From contig NZ_JASGJD010000001.1 of assembly GCF_047601505.1 (NCBI RefSeq), forward strand, positions 1,488,001 to 1,552,000: a stretch of 64,000 nt of DNA, read 5' to 3'. Numbering within the stretch: the stretch's first letter is position 1; each line of letters begins with the position of its first letter. The notes under the pieces were generated by a model. The model ran no database searches. It was not told the origin of the DNA and was given only the letters and a program-made list of their open reading frames with translations. Made by a program: the position numbers and the translations under genes. This document shows positions 35,891 to 44,845 of the stretch, piece by piece. Source of the DNA: Cloacibacterium sp047601505 (GTDB lineage Bacteria > Bacteroidota > Bacteroidia > Flavobacteriales > Weeksellaceae).

Positions 35891-36039
35891 AATCGGGTGA
35901 AATAGATTTTACCAAATTTACAAAAGCTATTAAAGATTTTACTTAAAATAAGAAATGATCTGCTTCCCGTTTTTTGATCAGGTGCGGTTATGTGTCCTTT
36001 ATATGGCTTACATTGTGCTTATATAGGTTAAACAAAAAG

Positions 36040-36306
36040 CTATCTTTTTAAATGTCTTGCAATATAAATACGTTTCAGTTCTGAAATCAAAAGTAATTGC
36101 TCATATATTGCACGCTCTTTTTGCTCTAAAGTTTTTACTTTCCGAATATCATTGGTAAATACTTGCTCTTTGCCTTGTATGTGTTTGATTTGTTCAAAAA
36201 CGAAGTTTTTAAAATCGCCTATGCGGATGAATGGAATGATCGAACCAACTAATAGTTGATAAAAGGCTTTTGTTTTCTATAATCCAAACAATAAACTGCG
36301 GTAAAC
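36040..36306 (-). pseudogene. C-terminal remnant of an unidentified element gene
   Basis: On the minus strand the frame reads VYRSLLFGL, stop (TAG 36278-36280), then KTKAFYQLLVGSIIPFIRIG and on to SELKRIYIARHLKR before a natural TAG at 36040-36042. The rest of the gene on the upstream side is cut by the IS1182-type element. Codon style is that of a real gene, but I do not recognise the family. Confidence 0.5.
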
Positions 36307-36346
36307 ATCCAATTCCTATGCCGTACTGCAGGAAACAATGGTAGCT

Positions 36347-38058
36347 GTTGCACAACTCCACTTTTTAGAAAATAATCATTAAAAAAGATAAAATTCAACC
36401 TCTTTAGAAGCAATTTTAGAGAGGTTTATTTTTAATTAAGATTCAAAATGCGTAAAATTGGAGTGCTTAAAATTGAGTTATTAATACTTGGAATGACTGA
36501 TTTGTAAAAGCAAAGTTCTTCCCTTGTTTTAGAGATAGTACTTGAGCTAAAATACTCGATTTTTTGGTGATAAAGCGCAAGTATTTTTTCAAGTTGTAAG
36601 TTAAACTTGCCATGAGTACATGTTTGTTCGCATTTTTGATGCCTCTTGTATTTACTCTTTTCATGTTGGTGAAGTTGACCAACGTTCCAATAACGGGTTC
36701 CACGGTTTTACTGCGTACTCTTACCATTTTCTTGGCATAATTTGCATTATGGGTAAGCTTTTGATGCATCCTATCGTAATGTTCTTTGTGGATGCTGTCG
36801 TCTATTTTTTTAAACTTGGTACTTTTGCCACAACAAGGCTCTCTTAGTGGGCAGTTTTTGCAATCACTCTCGCTGCTTCGGTACGTTCGTTTGGTGTAAC
36901 CCTTACTATCCATTTTCTCGCCTTTGAAAAGGAGTTTGGCTTGCTTACCTTCGGGTTTTGTACATTGGTAATAGTTTTCTTCTTTGTGGTAGGTAAAACC
37001 CTCTCGCTCTGCTTTGTATTGTCCGAAATTTGGAATATAAGCATTGATGTTTTTTTTGTGTAAATATGCCAATGCTTCGCCACTGCTGTAACCGCCGTCT
37101 GCTAAGAGTTCTTCTAATTCTATTCCGTTTTCGTTTAAGTTTTCTTCGGTAAGTTCTACTATTTGTTCTAAACATTGGCTATCGCGTTTATCTGCAAAAT
37201 CTGAACATGCGCCGGTGATGACATGATGTGCATCATCTACTGCAATTTGTCCAAAATAGTTGAGTTGTCTCGCTTTACATGGTTTTACGCTCACTCTGGC
37301 ATCGCTATCTGTGGGAGAATAATGGGTGTGATTGGACAGATATTTCGGGCGGATTAGATTCCCGTTTTCGTCTAGCTTTTTACCATTGCTATTGCCGGGC
37401 ATTCCTTTGTAGGTTTCTTTTTTCCATGCGTGGTGCTGTTCTACGAGTTTCTTTCTGGTACTGGTGGTTTTAAATTCGCTATTTTCTTCTAATTCGTTGA
37501 CAAATGCACTTGCATCTTCCAAAACTTCCTTCTCTAACACTGGCGTTGGCTTTAATAAAAACGCTGTCCACAGCTTGGCGTTTTCCACGAACCATGCCTT
37601 TATCTACACACATTTTTAGTACTTGTTTAAATAAATTTAAAAAGACTTCTTCGCCATACAAACCTCGTGTTCTACTGATGGTGCTGTGCCAAGGTAATTG
37701 TTCGTGAATATCGTATCCTAAATACAAGCGTATAGACAAACTATCGCTACAAAAGGCTATCAACTGTCTATCTGAGTTGATATTGTTTAAATATCCTACC
37801 AACAAAATCTTGAAGAATACTACTGGATCTATACTCTCTTGACCTTCTTTACCGTAATATTTTTGAGTAGATTTATAAATGAAATGTAAATCGAGTTCCG
37901 TTAACAATTTTCTATAATAATTATCCTCCGGAACTAGCATATCTAGACTGAGTTCGTAGAACAGTTGTGGTGTAAAGTGTTTTCGTCCTTGCATATTTAA
38001 ATTTACGAAAATTTTATATCATAAATAACAGTTTTTAACTATATTTGAGTTGTGCAAC
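36347..38058 (-). mobile_element. IS1182-family insertion sequence
   Basis: A 1712-bp element with 11-bp perfect terminal inverted repeats, GTTGCACAACT at 36347-36357 and AGTTGTGCAAC at 38048-38058. It carries one transposase in two frames. The flanks (..TAGCT and AGGTA..) do not form a target duplication, so the ends may come from different insertion events or a deletion. Confidence 0.85.
36467..37994 (-). pseudogene. IS1182-family transposase with one frameshift
   Basis: The first frame (37994 to 37479) starts MQGRKHFTPQLFYELSLDML and runs through QESIDPVVFFKILLVGYLNN to QAVDSVFIKANASVREG. The second (to 36467) carries VLEDASAFVNELEENSEFKT, the LLADGGYSSGEAL catalytic Asp region, a zinc-like KNCPLREPCCG and MVRVRSKTVEPVIGTLVNF. 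The break is a one-base shift near 37525. IS1182 transposases are normally one frame, so this is probably an inactivating indel. Confidence 0.85.
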
Positions 38059-38973
38059 AGGTACAATGGCTTACCGCTATTTAAACCTTTGGATAAGGCA
38101 TAAAACTCAAATTCTGATTTTTGATTTTTTGGATTACTGTTTTTGCTGTGTTCATTGGTATTACTGTACGCACTTTTTACCGTTGCTATTACTTCGCTGG
38201 CATCGTAACCGTAATCAGACAAAATGTATCCTGCCAAAGGAACGCCTTTTCGATTGAGATTATTTGCCAACAGATGTACAAAATTATTCCGATTGCCATT
38301 GATTTAACTTTCCTTCTTTTCGGTAAATCTTATGCAATGTTCATATATTGCTAAATAATCAGTGTTGATAGGTTCTGTTATGAAGACTTCCTTTGATTGC
38401 TCCATATAAGGTCGCAAATCTTCGGTTGAAATTACCGGATAGATTTCTGCATTTTCATTCAGATACAAACCGGTATCGTAAGAAACAAAGCACAACCTTG
38501 TAATGTCTTTTCCTGATTTATCAATCGGGAGTTGAAGCAATTCTTCATAGTATTTCTGTAATAACAAAAAAGCTTCTTTATGGTTATCCTGTGATGAATT
38601 GACTTTAACCAGAATCTTCAATCCATTGCCTGAAGGACTTATAAAGTAAGAAAAGGTATAAAGATTTTCTTTTGCCAATGCTTTAGCATTGTGTAATTGT
38701 TCTTTGGAAAGCTTGTCAATATCCAATATCAACAACGGGTTATAAGCGGTAAGATATTCAGGTTTTCATCCGCCTTTAAAAGTTGCTGAGGGGGGTGAAA
38801 GCAGGCAAGGATTTCTTTGCACGCTCATACGCTTCCATTTTGTTTTCGGCTAATGATTTTCGCAGGTAAGTAATCACATTGATGTATTTACCTGTTTGGA
38901 TGTCATGGAGTACCTCAATGATTTTCTGGTTTTGCACCACTTCATTGAAGTTCTGAAAGATACTTGCTACCAT
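38059..38973 (-). pseudogene. VirE N-terminal/BT4734-type primase-like protein, multiply broken
   Basis: Pieces from 38973 downward read MVASIFQNFNEVVQNQKIIE; after a frameshift and a TGA near 38740-38775, LLILDIDKLSKEQLHNAKAL and SPSGNGLKILVKVNSSQDNH; after a TAA at 38304-38306, NNFVHLLANNLNRKGVPLAG and GYDASEVIATVKSAYSNTNE. Together they match the VirE/BT4734 family, whose members are primase-like and carried by Bacteroidota conjugative elements. The end is cut by the IS1182-type element at 38058. At least three point lesions plus the insertion show long-standing decay. Confidence 0.75.
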
Positions 38974-38997
38974 AGTTCTGATGTTTTGAGGTTAACA

Positions 38998-39129
38998 CTA
39001 TTTTTTAGCAAAAACTTTGTTGTAGTGTTCATGCAAAAGCTTTTCTACATAAGATAGTTTATAGTAAATCTTGTTTCCCATCTATGAGAATGAAATACGC
39101 CCTTCATCAGATAAAATTACTGCTTCCAT
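38998..39129 (-). pseudogene. Remnant of an excisionase-like HTH protein
   Basis: The minus strand reads ILSDEGRISFS, stop (TAG 39082-39084), then MGNKIYYKLSYVEKLLHEHY and NKVFAKK before a natural stop at 38998-39000. This is the C-terminal half of the small HTH_17 proteins of conjugative elements, with TAG in place of an Arg codon. The N-terminal helix-turn-helix is missing. Confidence 0.65.
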
Positions 39130-39181
39130 TTTCTAAAAATTTTATGGTTATGGAAGCAAAGGACTGCAACGATACAAAGTC

Positions 39182-39208
39182 AAAAAATCCCGAAATAGTC
39201 TTTCGGGA
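39182..39208 (-). terminator. Terminator of the 72-residue element gene
   Basis: TCCCGAAA (39188-39195) pairs with TTTCGGGA (39201-39208) around a five-base loop. On the minus strand it is followed by six T. It lies 10 bp beyond the stop of the gene at 39219-39437. Confidence 0.8.
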
Positions 39209-39218
39209 CAATGTTTAT

Positions 39219-39437
39219 TTACAGCAATTTATCAATATCTATCCGCTTATGTGGTTTGGGGTGTTTATCGGATTTGGAAGGTGTGATAACCGTTTTAATG
39301 GTTTCGGGACTTAATTCTTGTCCGTTTTTATCTACGAATGAGTTTACGATGACTGCGACAAAATCATTGATATTAACTTCCAGAATGGGTTTACCGTTTA
39401 CAAATAACTCTCTGTGTAACTGGTAAAATATATCCAC
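39219..39437 (-). CDS. Small hypothetical protein of the mobile element
   Basis: 72 residues: MDIFYQLHRELFVNGKPILE, a hydrophobic stretch FVAVIVNSFVDKNG, and a basic end DKHPKPHKRIDIDKLL. The frame is intact and followed at once by a good terminator. I do not recognise a function. The KRIDIDKLL ending suggests a small DNA- or protein-binding accessory factor of conjugative elements. It may also be the tail of a longer lost gene. Confidence 0.5.
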   Translation of the reverse strand: MDIFYQLHRELFVNGKPILEVNINDFVAVIVNSFVDKNGQELSPETIKTVITPSKSDKHPKPHKRIDIDKLL

Positions 39438-39462
39438 AAGCTATTGATGTTGCAATTTATTT

Positions 39463-40118
39463 TTAGTTTATTGAACGGAATGCCTTTGCATTTTTTCTCA
39501 TTTGTTGTTTAGAAAATTCATCGGTTAGACGAATTAAATGCTGTATCTGGTCTATTTCCTTTTGACACTGATCTGAATAATTGGGTAATTTGGGATTGAT
39601 GAAATCGATGCTTGCCTGTTCGTAATCAAACTTTTCATTGGTCAAAAACATTATTTTTTCGGTGTAATCTTCCATGCCGTTTACTGTACTTTTTACTTCT
39701 CTGAATGAAAAATACCGTTCCTCACATTCGGCATTGATATATTGCATTGGTGGCTTTCGTCTTGCATGACGATTACGTGTAATTCCTTTCGTTTGCTCTC
39801 TATGATGGTGTGACACTTCATCATTCGTCCACGCATTGTTCTACTCACAAACATTTCTTCATTTTCCGAAATCAGCTTCTCAAATTTGTTGAGCCATTTT
39901 ATAGGGTCGGCAACAAAATCACAATGGTGCGTAAAGAAATCAGGTAACTTGGCATAAGGCAGTTTTAGGATTTTGTTTATCAGTTCCTGACAATACGCAT
40001 TATTATCAATCACATTTTCCTGTAAAATATCAAACAAAGCATTATCAGACTGGTCTTTTGGAACATCCAATTGTTCGGGAAATTGAACCGTATGTTTTAT
40101 TTGATAGTTACTTGGCAT
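39463..40118 (-). pseudogene. Conserved hypothetical element protein, frameshifted
   Basis: From 40118 the frame reads MPSNYQIKHTVQFPEQLDVP to MMKCHTIIESKRKELH. Sense then moves to another frame with HARRKPPMQYINAECEERYF to QQMRKNAKAFRSIN, ending at 39463. The two frames overlap at 39693-39816, and the switch is near 39770. The rebuilt protein has about 218 residues, is helical and charged, and is not a family to which I can assign a function. Confidence 0.6.
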
Positions 40119-40139
40119 ATTTTTTTATTTATTCTCATT

Positions 40140-40824
40140 CTAATAATAGCTATCGGGGTATATCCTTTGCCTGAAAATAGCCGTACCTACTCTTATAATG
40201 GTTGCTCCCTCAGCAATGGCGGTTTCTATATCGTTACTCATTCCCATTGATAACTCCTGCATTTCTACATTAGGGATATTTAGGGCAATGATTTGCTGTT
40301 GAATATCTTTAAGCAATCGGAAATACTTACGCACTTTTTCTGTTTCGGCACTAAACAGACCTATAGTCATCAAGCCTTTATTTTCAACATATCAAACTGT
40401 GCAACCTGTTTTATCATCGGGATTTACGCCAAATTTGCTTTCTTCAAATGATGTATTTACCTGTATCAGTACTTCTATGATTTTGTTCTCAAACTGTAAT
40501 CGTTGGTGTAATTTTTCTGCCAAATCCAATCGGTCAAGTGATTGAATACAAGTAAATCATATTTTAGAATATCTTTTATTTTGTTGGTCTACAAATGCCT
40601 ATAAAATGGTTGGTGTGCGGAATTTCTTTTAAGGATTCGTGTTTTTCTTTGAGTTCCTGCACTTTGTTTTCTGCTATCAATGTGTGTCCAGTTTGTAATG
40701 CTATTTTTATACGTTCTGCATCAACGGTTTTTGTGGCTAAAAGTAATTTTACATCATTTGGATTTTTCCCACTTTTTAAGCAAGCATTGTTGATGCGTTT
40801 TAGAATGAGATTTTTTTCTTTCAT
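40140..40824 (-). pseudogene. YggS/PROSC-type pyridoxal-phosphate-binding protein, decayed
   Basis: The N-terminal part (40824-40576) has MKEKNLILKRINNACLKSGK with KLLLATKTVD, where the Lys binds PLP, and HTLIAENKVQELKEKHE. The C-terminal part (40373-40140) has MTIGLFSAE, MQELSMGMSNDIETAIAEGA and IIRVGTAIF, the phosphate-binding end. The stretch between holds several stops and shifts. YggS maintains PLP balance. A core-type gene in a mobile graveyard suggests it was cargo or a captured copy. Confidence 0.75.
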
Positions 40825-40826
40825 TA

Positions 40827-41224
40827 TTATTTCAAATCTTCTACGTTATCCAATGCATAGCATTGTTCCCATTGTGTCATTCCAATTTTAGGATAATAGC
40901 CAATAGCTTTTGGGGCTGCCAATAAAATCAATTTTGCTTTTGGTGTATGTTTTTTTTGTTATTCGAATGAGTTCTTTGCTTATTTCCATTTTCATCTACA
41001 GCTAAATCTGAAAGATAGGTACAGTAAACAAAATCCGTTAATAACCTTGATACTCCAATCAATTTTTCGTTATCTCTTACGGTTGCGATTAGGTTTGCGT
41101 GTTTTAGCATTCTTACTATTCTTTCGGGTTTGTTTACAGGTCTTCTTTCTCCTAATGTAGAATTTAATAATACTTGCGTAAATTCTTCTTCCTCAATTTT
41201 TTCTTCAATTTGGTACGTTATCAT
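40827..41224 (-). pseudogene. GNAT-family N-acetyltransferase, frameshifted
   Basis: From 41224: MITYQIEEKIEEEEFTQVLL, then LIATVRDNEKLIGVSRLLTD and YLSDLAVDEN, the typical acetyl-CoA domain. A frameshift near 40960-40990 throws the frame off. The true ending (KLILLAAPKAIGYYPKIGMT to YALDNVEDLK) is readable in another frame down to a stop at 40827-40829. The substrate is unknown. Confidence 0.7.
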
Positions 41225-41251
41225 ATTTGCTATTTTTTTGAATTGTTGTTT

Positions 41252-41587
41252 TTAAAATATGCTGTCTTCGGGTGCTTGTTCTCTTTCTGTCATTCTGTAA
41301 TCTCTGATTACTGTGGCTACACGCAATCTGTAATTTTCAAATACTGAATTTCGTCCTTTTTCTTGTGCGTTTCTGTGTAGTGTTGCATTTCGCCATTGTC
41401 TTACACTTTCTTCATTTTCCCAAAAAGAGAGTGAGAGAATTTTGTCAGGATTAACCAAACTTTGAAAGCGTTCGATAGAAATAAAAACCGAAATTTCACT
41501 CAATTCGGGTTTTAATTCTTATGCGATGTCTAAATATTTTTCTACTTTTCCGTTTATCGGATATACTTCAAATATTACAGCTATCAT
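41252..41587 (-). pseudogene. Antibiotic-biosynthesis-monooxygenase-type protein with one early stop
   Basis: An ATG at 41587 gives MIAVIFEVYPINGKVEKYLD then IA, TAA, ELKPELSEISVFISIERFQS and on to YRMTEREQAPEDSIF, all in one frame. The middle (ILSLSFWENEESVRQWRNAT) is the ferredoxin-like ABM domain, about 110 residues when complete. Only the single stop at about residue 23 disables it. Re-initiation at the internal ATG (41503) would give a shortened form. Confidence 0.7.
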
Positions 41588-41595
41588 ATTTTTCT

Positions 41596-42164
41596 TTATT
41601 TCCACCAATGATAATAGTTGTGTAATCCGTCATATTCAAATCCACAACGTGGATATAGTTTATTACCTATGTCGTTTGTTTTTTCGATTTCAAGCATTAA
41701 TCCGGAAGCTCCTGTTTTTTCACGCCATTGTTTTGCTCTGTCTATCAATGCTACAGAAAGCCCTTTTCCTCTGTAATCTGGGTGGACAAACAAATCGCTC
41801 AACAACCATTGTTTCTCTAATTTAGCATAGTGAAATAATTTGTATAACTGTACAAATCCCACTGCTTTTCCTTTAATAGCTTCTTTGAGCTTTCTGGCTG
41901 AAACTGATTTCCTGGTTCTTTCGTGGTCTGCTATCTGTGCCTAGGCATCCGCTACCTTTTGAGCTAAGAAAGCATTCATTCTGGCACTGTTGGGGTAGTT
42001 CTTTTTTGAGTTTCTGTTTTGCTTCATCCCATTCACTAACTTTTGCTTTAACTCCGGTAGTGACAAACTTTGCTTTGTGATCCTTGATTAACCTTATGTA
42101 GATAGGGCTTTGTCCTGTTGCACCTTCCTGTTGTTGTACGTTGTACTAATTTTATTGAAGCCAT
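41596..42164 (-). pseudogene. Chimeric remnant: integrase N-terminus joined in frame to a GNAT acetyltransferase C-terminus
   Basis: From 42164 the minus strand reads MASIKLVQRTTTG, then after a frameshift GATGQSPIYIRLIKDHKAKF and TTGVKAKVSEWDEAKQKLKK, the arm-type DNA-binding N-terminus of a tyrosine recombinase. After another shift and a TAG it continues AQIADHERTRKSVSARKLKE, AIKGK, and at about 41865 passes without a frame change into AVGFVQLYKLFHYAKLEKQW and the GNAT motif SDLFVHPDYRGKGLSVALID. The integrase catalytic domain and the GNAT N-terminus are both gone. A deletion joining two genes explains this. Confidence 0.7.
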
Positions 42165-42247
42165 TATAAAACAGTATTTGGATTGTTGTACTATTTATTT
42201 TATTGGTGTTTCAAAGTGATACTAAGATACAACTTTTAGTACAACAA
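42131..42247. repeat. Cluster of TTGTTGTACTA-type sites upstream of the integrase remnant
   Basis: TTGTTGTAC at 42131, TTGTACTA at 42141, TTGTTGTACTA at 42183-42193 and its exact reverse complement TAGTACAACAA at 42237-42247. The last two form an 11-bp perfect inverted repeat with a 43-bp gap. Such clusters next to integrase genes can be arm-type binding sites or an operator. Confidence 0.55.
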
Positions 42248-42721
42248 AGCAAGTATTTACTTGCGTTTTTGTGCTTTAATATGCATAAGATTATTTTATA
42301 ACTACTTAATTTACAGTATGATTAAGTGCAAATTGGTTTTTGTGATTTTATATTTCGTATAAACTATAAAATACACGCAATAATATTTTTGAAATAATTG
42401 ATTATAAATAGTTTGTTAAATAAAATAAAGTAAAAAGATATTCAATTTGCACAATGATATTTCATGCTATTAATTTTCTACTAAATTAGAAAATAACTTT
42501 CAAAGAGAAATACGGGAAACCGTAAAATGCTAAAAATCATATAAATATTTGTAATATTTTTTAGAAAAGTTTTTTAACACCCCGTTATTAACAGGTTAAT
42601 TACACCCCTCTAAAAGAGGGGAATCTACACGTGTTGTAATAATAAGATATTTGGGAACAAAAAAATCGCTGCATTGCTGCAACGATTTTATAATTTTTAA
42701 TTTTTCACTCTTAATTTTCCA
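42248..42721. other. AT-rich intergenic region at the right edge of the decayed element
   Basis: 474 bp with no gene. It holds a GC-rich hairpin (CCCCTCT 42605-42611 with AGAGGGG 42615-42621) and the terminator of rng. The element boundary should lie within this stretch; I cannot pair an attachment core. Confidence 0.5.
42661..42689 (-). terminator. Terminator of rng
   Basis: AAAAATCG-CTGCA pairs with TGCA-A-CGATTTT, a stem with a single-base bulge and a four-base loop, flanked by A-runs that become T-runs on the minus strand. It lies 33 bp after the rng stop. Confidence 0.75.
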
Positions 42722-44272
42722 TTAATTAGAGTAATTCATGAGTTCTTCTTTATCTGCATTGTAGATTTTAAATTCTAAATACTTGTAAGAATCTCTTGGG
42801 ATAATGGTAACCCATCTTTTAAATTTTAAGAACCATTTCATTTGATGGCTCATTAATCCTTTGGTAAGGTATGCTTCTACAAACGGATGCGTGTGCAGGT
42901 ACAATTTGCCCTTTTGCTTGGTAAGTAATGCGCTAATGTTTTCTTCCATACGTTCTACCACAAAAATAGGAGCTAAGATTTCGCCGTCTTTATTCGGGTT
43001 TTCTTCTTTGGTGTCTATTTTCTTTTCGGGTCTTACGCGTTGTCTGGTAATTTGTATTAAACCAAATTTACTAGGTGGAAGAATTTTGTGTTTTGCTTTA
43101 TCGCGTTTCATTTCTTCGCGCAGATGTTCATAGAGTTCTTTCCTGTGGTCAGGATTTGGCATATCTATAAAATCTACTACAATAATGCCGCCCATATCTC
43201 TAAGGCGCAATTGTCTTGCAATTTCTGTAGCTGCCATTTTGTTCACGTTCAGTGCGTGTTCTTTGCTGGCAGAGGAAATGTTGTTTCCAGAGTTTACATC
43301 TACTACATGCAGAGCTTCGGTATGTTCTATCACCAGATAAGCGCCTTTGGAGCTTGGGATATTTACATGTTTCCCGAAGGATTGTTTCAGCTGTTTTTCT
43401 ACGTTATAATATTCTAGCAATGGAATATGCGAATCATAGAATTGAACAATGTTTTTTCGTTCAGGAGCAATGGTTTCCAGATAGTTTTTCATATCGTTTA
43501 CCATCTGTTCGTCGTCACAAATGATAGAAACAAAATCCTGATTAAAATTGTCTCGCAGAATAGCTGACGCTTTGTCTTCTTCGCTCAGAGCTTTGGCAGG
43601 AACCTTATTTTTTTGGATGTTTTTGAAGCAGACATTCCATTTATCTACCAAATGGTTCATGTCGTTGTGGAGTTCTGCTACTTTTTTTCCTTCTGCCACC
43701 GTTCTGATGATCACACCGAAGCCTTCAGGTTTTATGCTTTCGATAAGCGTTCTGAGTCTGGCTTTTTCTTCGGGGCTTTTAATTTTTTTTGAGATAGAAA
43801 CCTTATTGTCAAAAGGAATGAGTACTAAAAATCTACCAGTAAGAGAAATCTGAGTAGAAATTCTTGGACCTTTTGTAGAAATAGGTTCTTTGGTAATTTG
43901 CAATAAAACTTCGTCTCCGGCTGCCATTATTTTGTCCACGGTACCGTGTTTGTCTATTTCTGGCTGAATTTGGAAGTTTTTAAGCGAAGAAGATTGTTGT
44001 TTTTTTGATGTAGTGTCGTACAGAAATTTTTTGTACGTGAGATATTGCGGACCTAAGTCCTGATAATGCAAAAAAGCGTCTTTTTCGTAACCAATGTTTA
44101 CGAAAGCCGCATTAAGATTAGGAGCTAGTTTTTTAATTTTTCCCACGAAAATGTCACCCACCACAAAATCTGTGTTTTGTACAATCTCGTGTAGCTCGAA
44201 TAATCTACCATCTTCAATAAGGGCAATTTTAGAAGCATCTTCTTCATAGGAAATCAAAAGTTCTTTCTTCAT
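42722..44272 (-). CDS. rng: Ribonuclease G/E
   Basis: 516 residues. The S1-like domain is near the N-terminus (VGDIFVGKIKKLAPNLNAAF and GYEKDAFLHYQDLG). The catalytic part has GFGVIIRTVAEGK, HVVDVNSGNN and GGIIVVDFIDMPNPDHRKEL, with the Asp residues that bind Mg2+. RQRVRPEKK follows. The C-terminal scaffold of RNase E is absent, so the length fits RNase G. It processes rRNA and mRNA 5' monophosphate ends. Gene order rng, mS38-like gene, HU, divergent from mutY, is common in Flavobacteriia. Confidence 0.93.
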   Translation of the reverse strand: MKKELLISYEEDASKIALIEDGRLFELHEIVQNTDFVVGDIFVGKIKKLAPNLNAAFVNIGYEKDAFLHYQDLGPQYLTYKKFLYDTTSKKQQSSSLKNFQIQPEIDKHGTVDKIMAAGDEVLLQITKEPISTKGPRISTQISLTGRFLVLIPFDNKVSISKKIKSPEEKARLRTLIESIKPEGFGVIIRTVAEGKKVAELHNDMNHLVDKWNVCFKNIQKNKVPAKALSEEDKASAILRDNFNQDFVSIICDDEQMVNDMKNYLETIAPERKNIVQFYDSHIPLLEYYNVEKQLKQSFGKHVNIPSSKGAYLVIEHTEALHVVDVNSGNNISSASKEHALNVNKMAATEIARQLRLRDMGGIIVVDFIDMPNPDHRKELYEHLREEMKRDKAKHKILPPSKFGLIQITRQRVRPEKKIDTKEENPNKDGEILAPIFVVERMEENISALLTKQKGKLYLHTHPFVEAYLTKGLMSHQMKWFLKFKRWVTIIPRDSYKYLEFKIYNADKEELMNYSN

Positions 44273-44384
44273 TTTTTCTAAAATTATTCTTTTTAAAGTT
44301 AACTAATCTAAACAAAAATATAGTTAGTGAAATTTACCGAGATAAAAACACCAACTATATTGTATTGTATTTTAACAGAGAAAA

Positions 44385-44474
44385 TTATTTTTTCTTATGT
44401 CTGTTTGCTCTTCTTCTTTTCTTTCTTTTGTGGGTAGCCACCTTGTGTCTTTTTCTTTTCTTTCCGCTAGGCAT
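44385..44474 (-). CDS. Small basic ribosomal protein, mS38/AURKAIP1-COX24-like (bS22-type)
   Basis: A 29-residue frame: MPSGKKRKRHKVATHKRKKR then RRANRHKKK. Nearly two thirds of the residues are Lys, Arg or His. I recognise this as the Bacteroidota member of the AURKAIP1/COX24 (mS38) family, which in other bacteria (bS22) binds 16S rRNA near the decoding site. It lies between rng and HU on the same strand, in the place where it is usually found. It is too short for most gene callers. Confidence 0.8.
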   Translation of the reverse strand: MPSGKKRKRHKVATHKRKKRRRANRHKKK

Positions 44475-44507
44475 AGTTAGAAATTTTTAATAGTTAATAT
44501 TCTTAAA

Positions 44508-44798
44508 TTATTTTACAGCAACTTTAGTTTTTACTTTCTCAACGAACGTTTTAGAAGGTTTGAAAGCAGGAATGTTATGAGCTGGGATTTCAATGGCAGT
44601 ATTTTTAGAAATGTTTCTACCTGTTTTCGCCGCTCTAGTTTTGATGATGAAAGATCCGAAACCTCTTAAATATACGTTATCTCCGCTGTACATAGACGTT
44701 CTAATCTCTTGCATGAAAGCTTCGATAACTTTTTGAGTATCATTTTTTTCAATTCCTAGTTTGTTTGATATTGTGTTTACCAATTCTGCCTTTGTCAT
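44508..44798 (-). CDS. hup: HU/IHF-family DNA-binding protein
   Basis: 96 residues with the complete HU pattern: MTKAELVNTISNKLGIEKND, GDNVYLRGFGSFIIKTRAAK, GRNISKNTAIEIPAHNIPAF, KPSKTFVEKV. The beta-arm (TGRNISKNTAIEIPAHNIPAF) inserts into the minor groove and bends DNA. It starts 29 bp after a TATATTTG box on the minus strand and is divergent from mutY. Confidence 0.92.
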   Translation of the reverse strand: MTKAELVNTISNKLGIEKNDTQKVIEAFMQEIRTSMYSGDNVYLRGFGSFIIKTRAAKTGRNISKNTAIEIPAHNIPAFKPSKTFVEKVKTKVAVK

Positions 44799-44813
44799 TT
44801 CCTTTTTTGTTTA

Positions 44814-44834
44814 TAATTTTGGTGTGCAAATATA
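44814..44834. promoter_or_regulatory. Overlapping divergent promoters of hup and mutY
   Basis: TAATTTTG on the plus strand (44814-44821) and TATATTTG on the minus strand (complement of 44827-44834) are TAnnTTTG boxes 5 bp apart and back to back. The plus box supports the TTG at 44846 as the mutY start. Confidence 0.6.
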
Positions 44835-44845
44835 AAAAATATTTT

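Noticed and set aside
37479..37588. Programmed frameshift in the IS1182-type transposase
   Set aside because: IS1182 transposases are usually one frame, and I see no slippery heptamer at the junction that would be convincing; a one-base indel is more likely.
36620..38354. Plus-strand frames opposite the IS1182-type transposase and VirE remnant
   Set aside because: They are antisense to recognisable minus-strand proteins and encode Cys/Phe-rich nonsense.
3744..42164. Stop-codon recoding as an explanation of the many in-frame stops
   Set aside because: All three stop codons are involved, always inside mobile or cargo genes and together with frameshifts, while core genes use normal stops. Decay is simpler.
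42861..43853. Several plus-strand frames of 90-110 codons across rng
   Set aside because: They are shadows of the conserved RNase G gene on the other strand.
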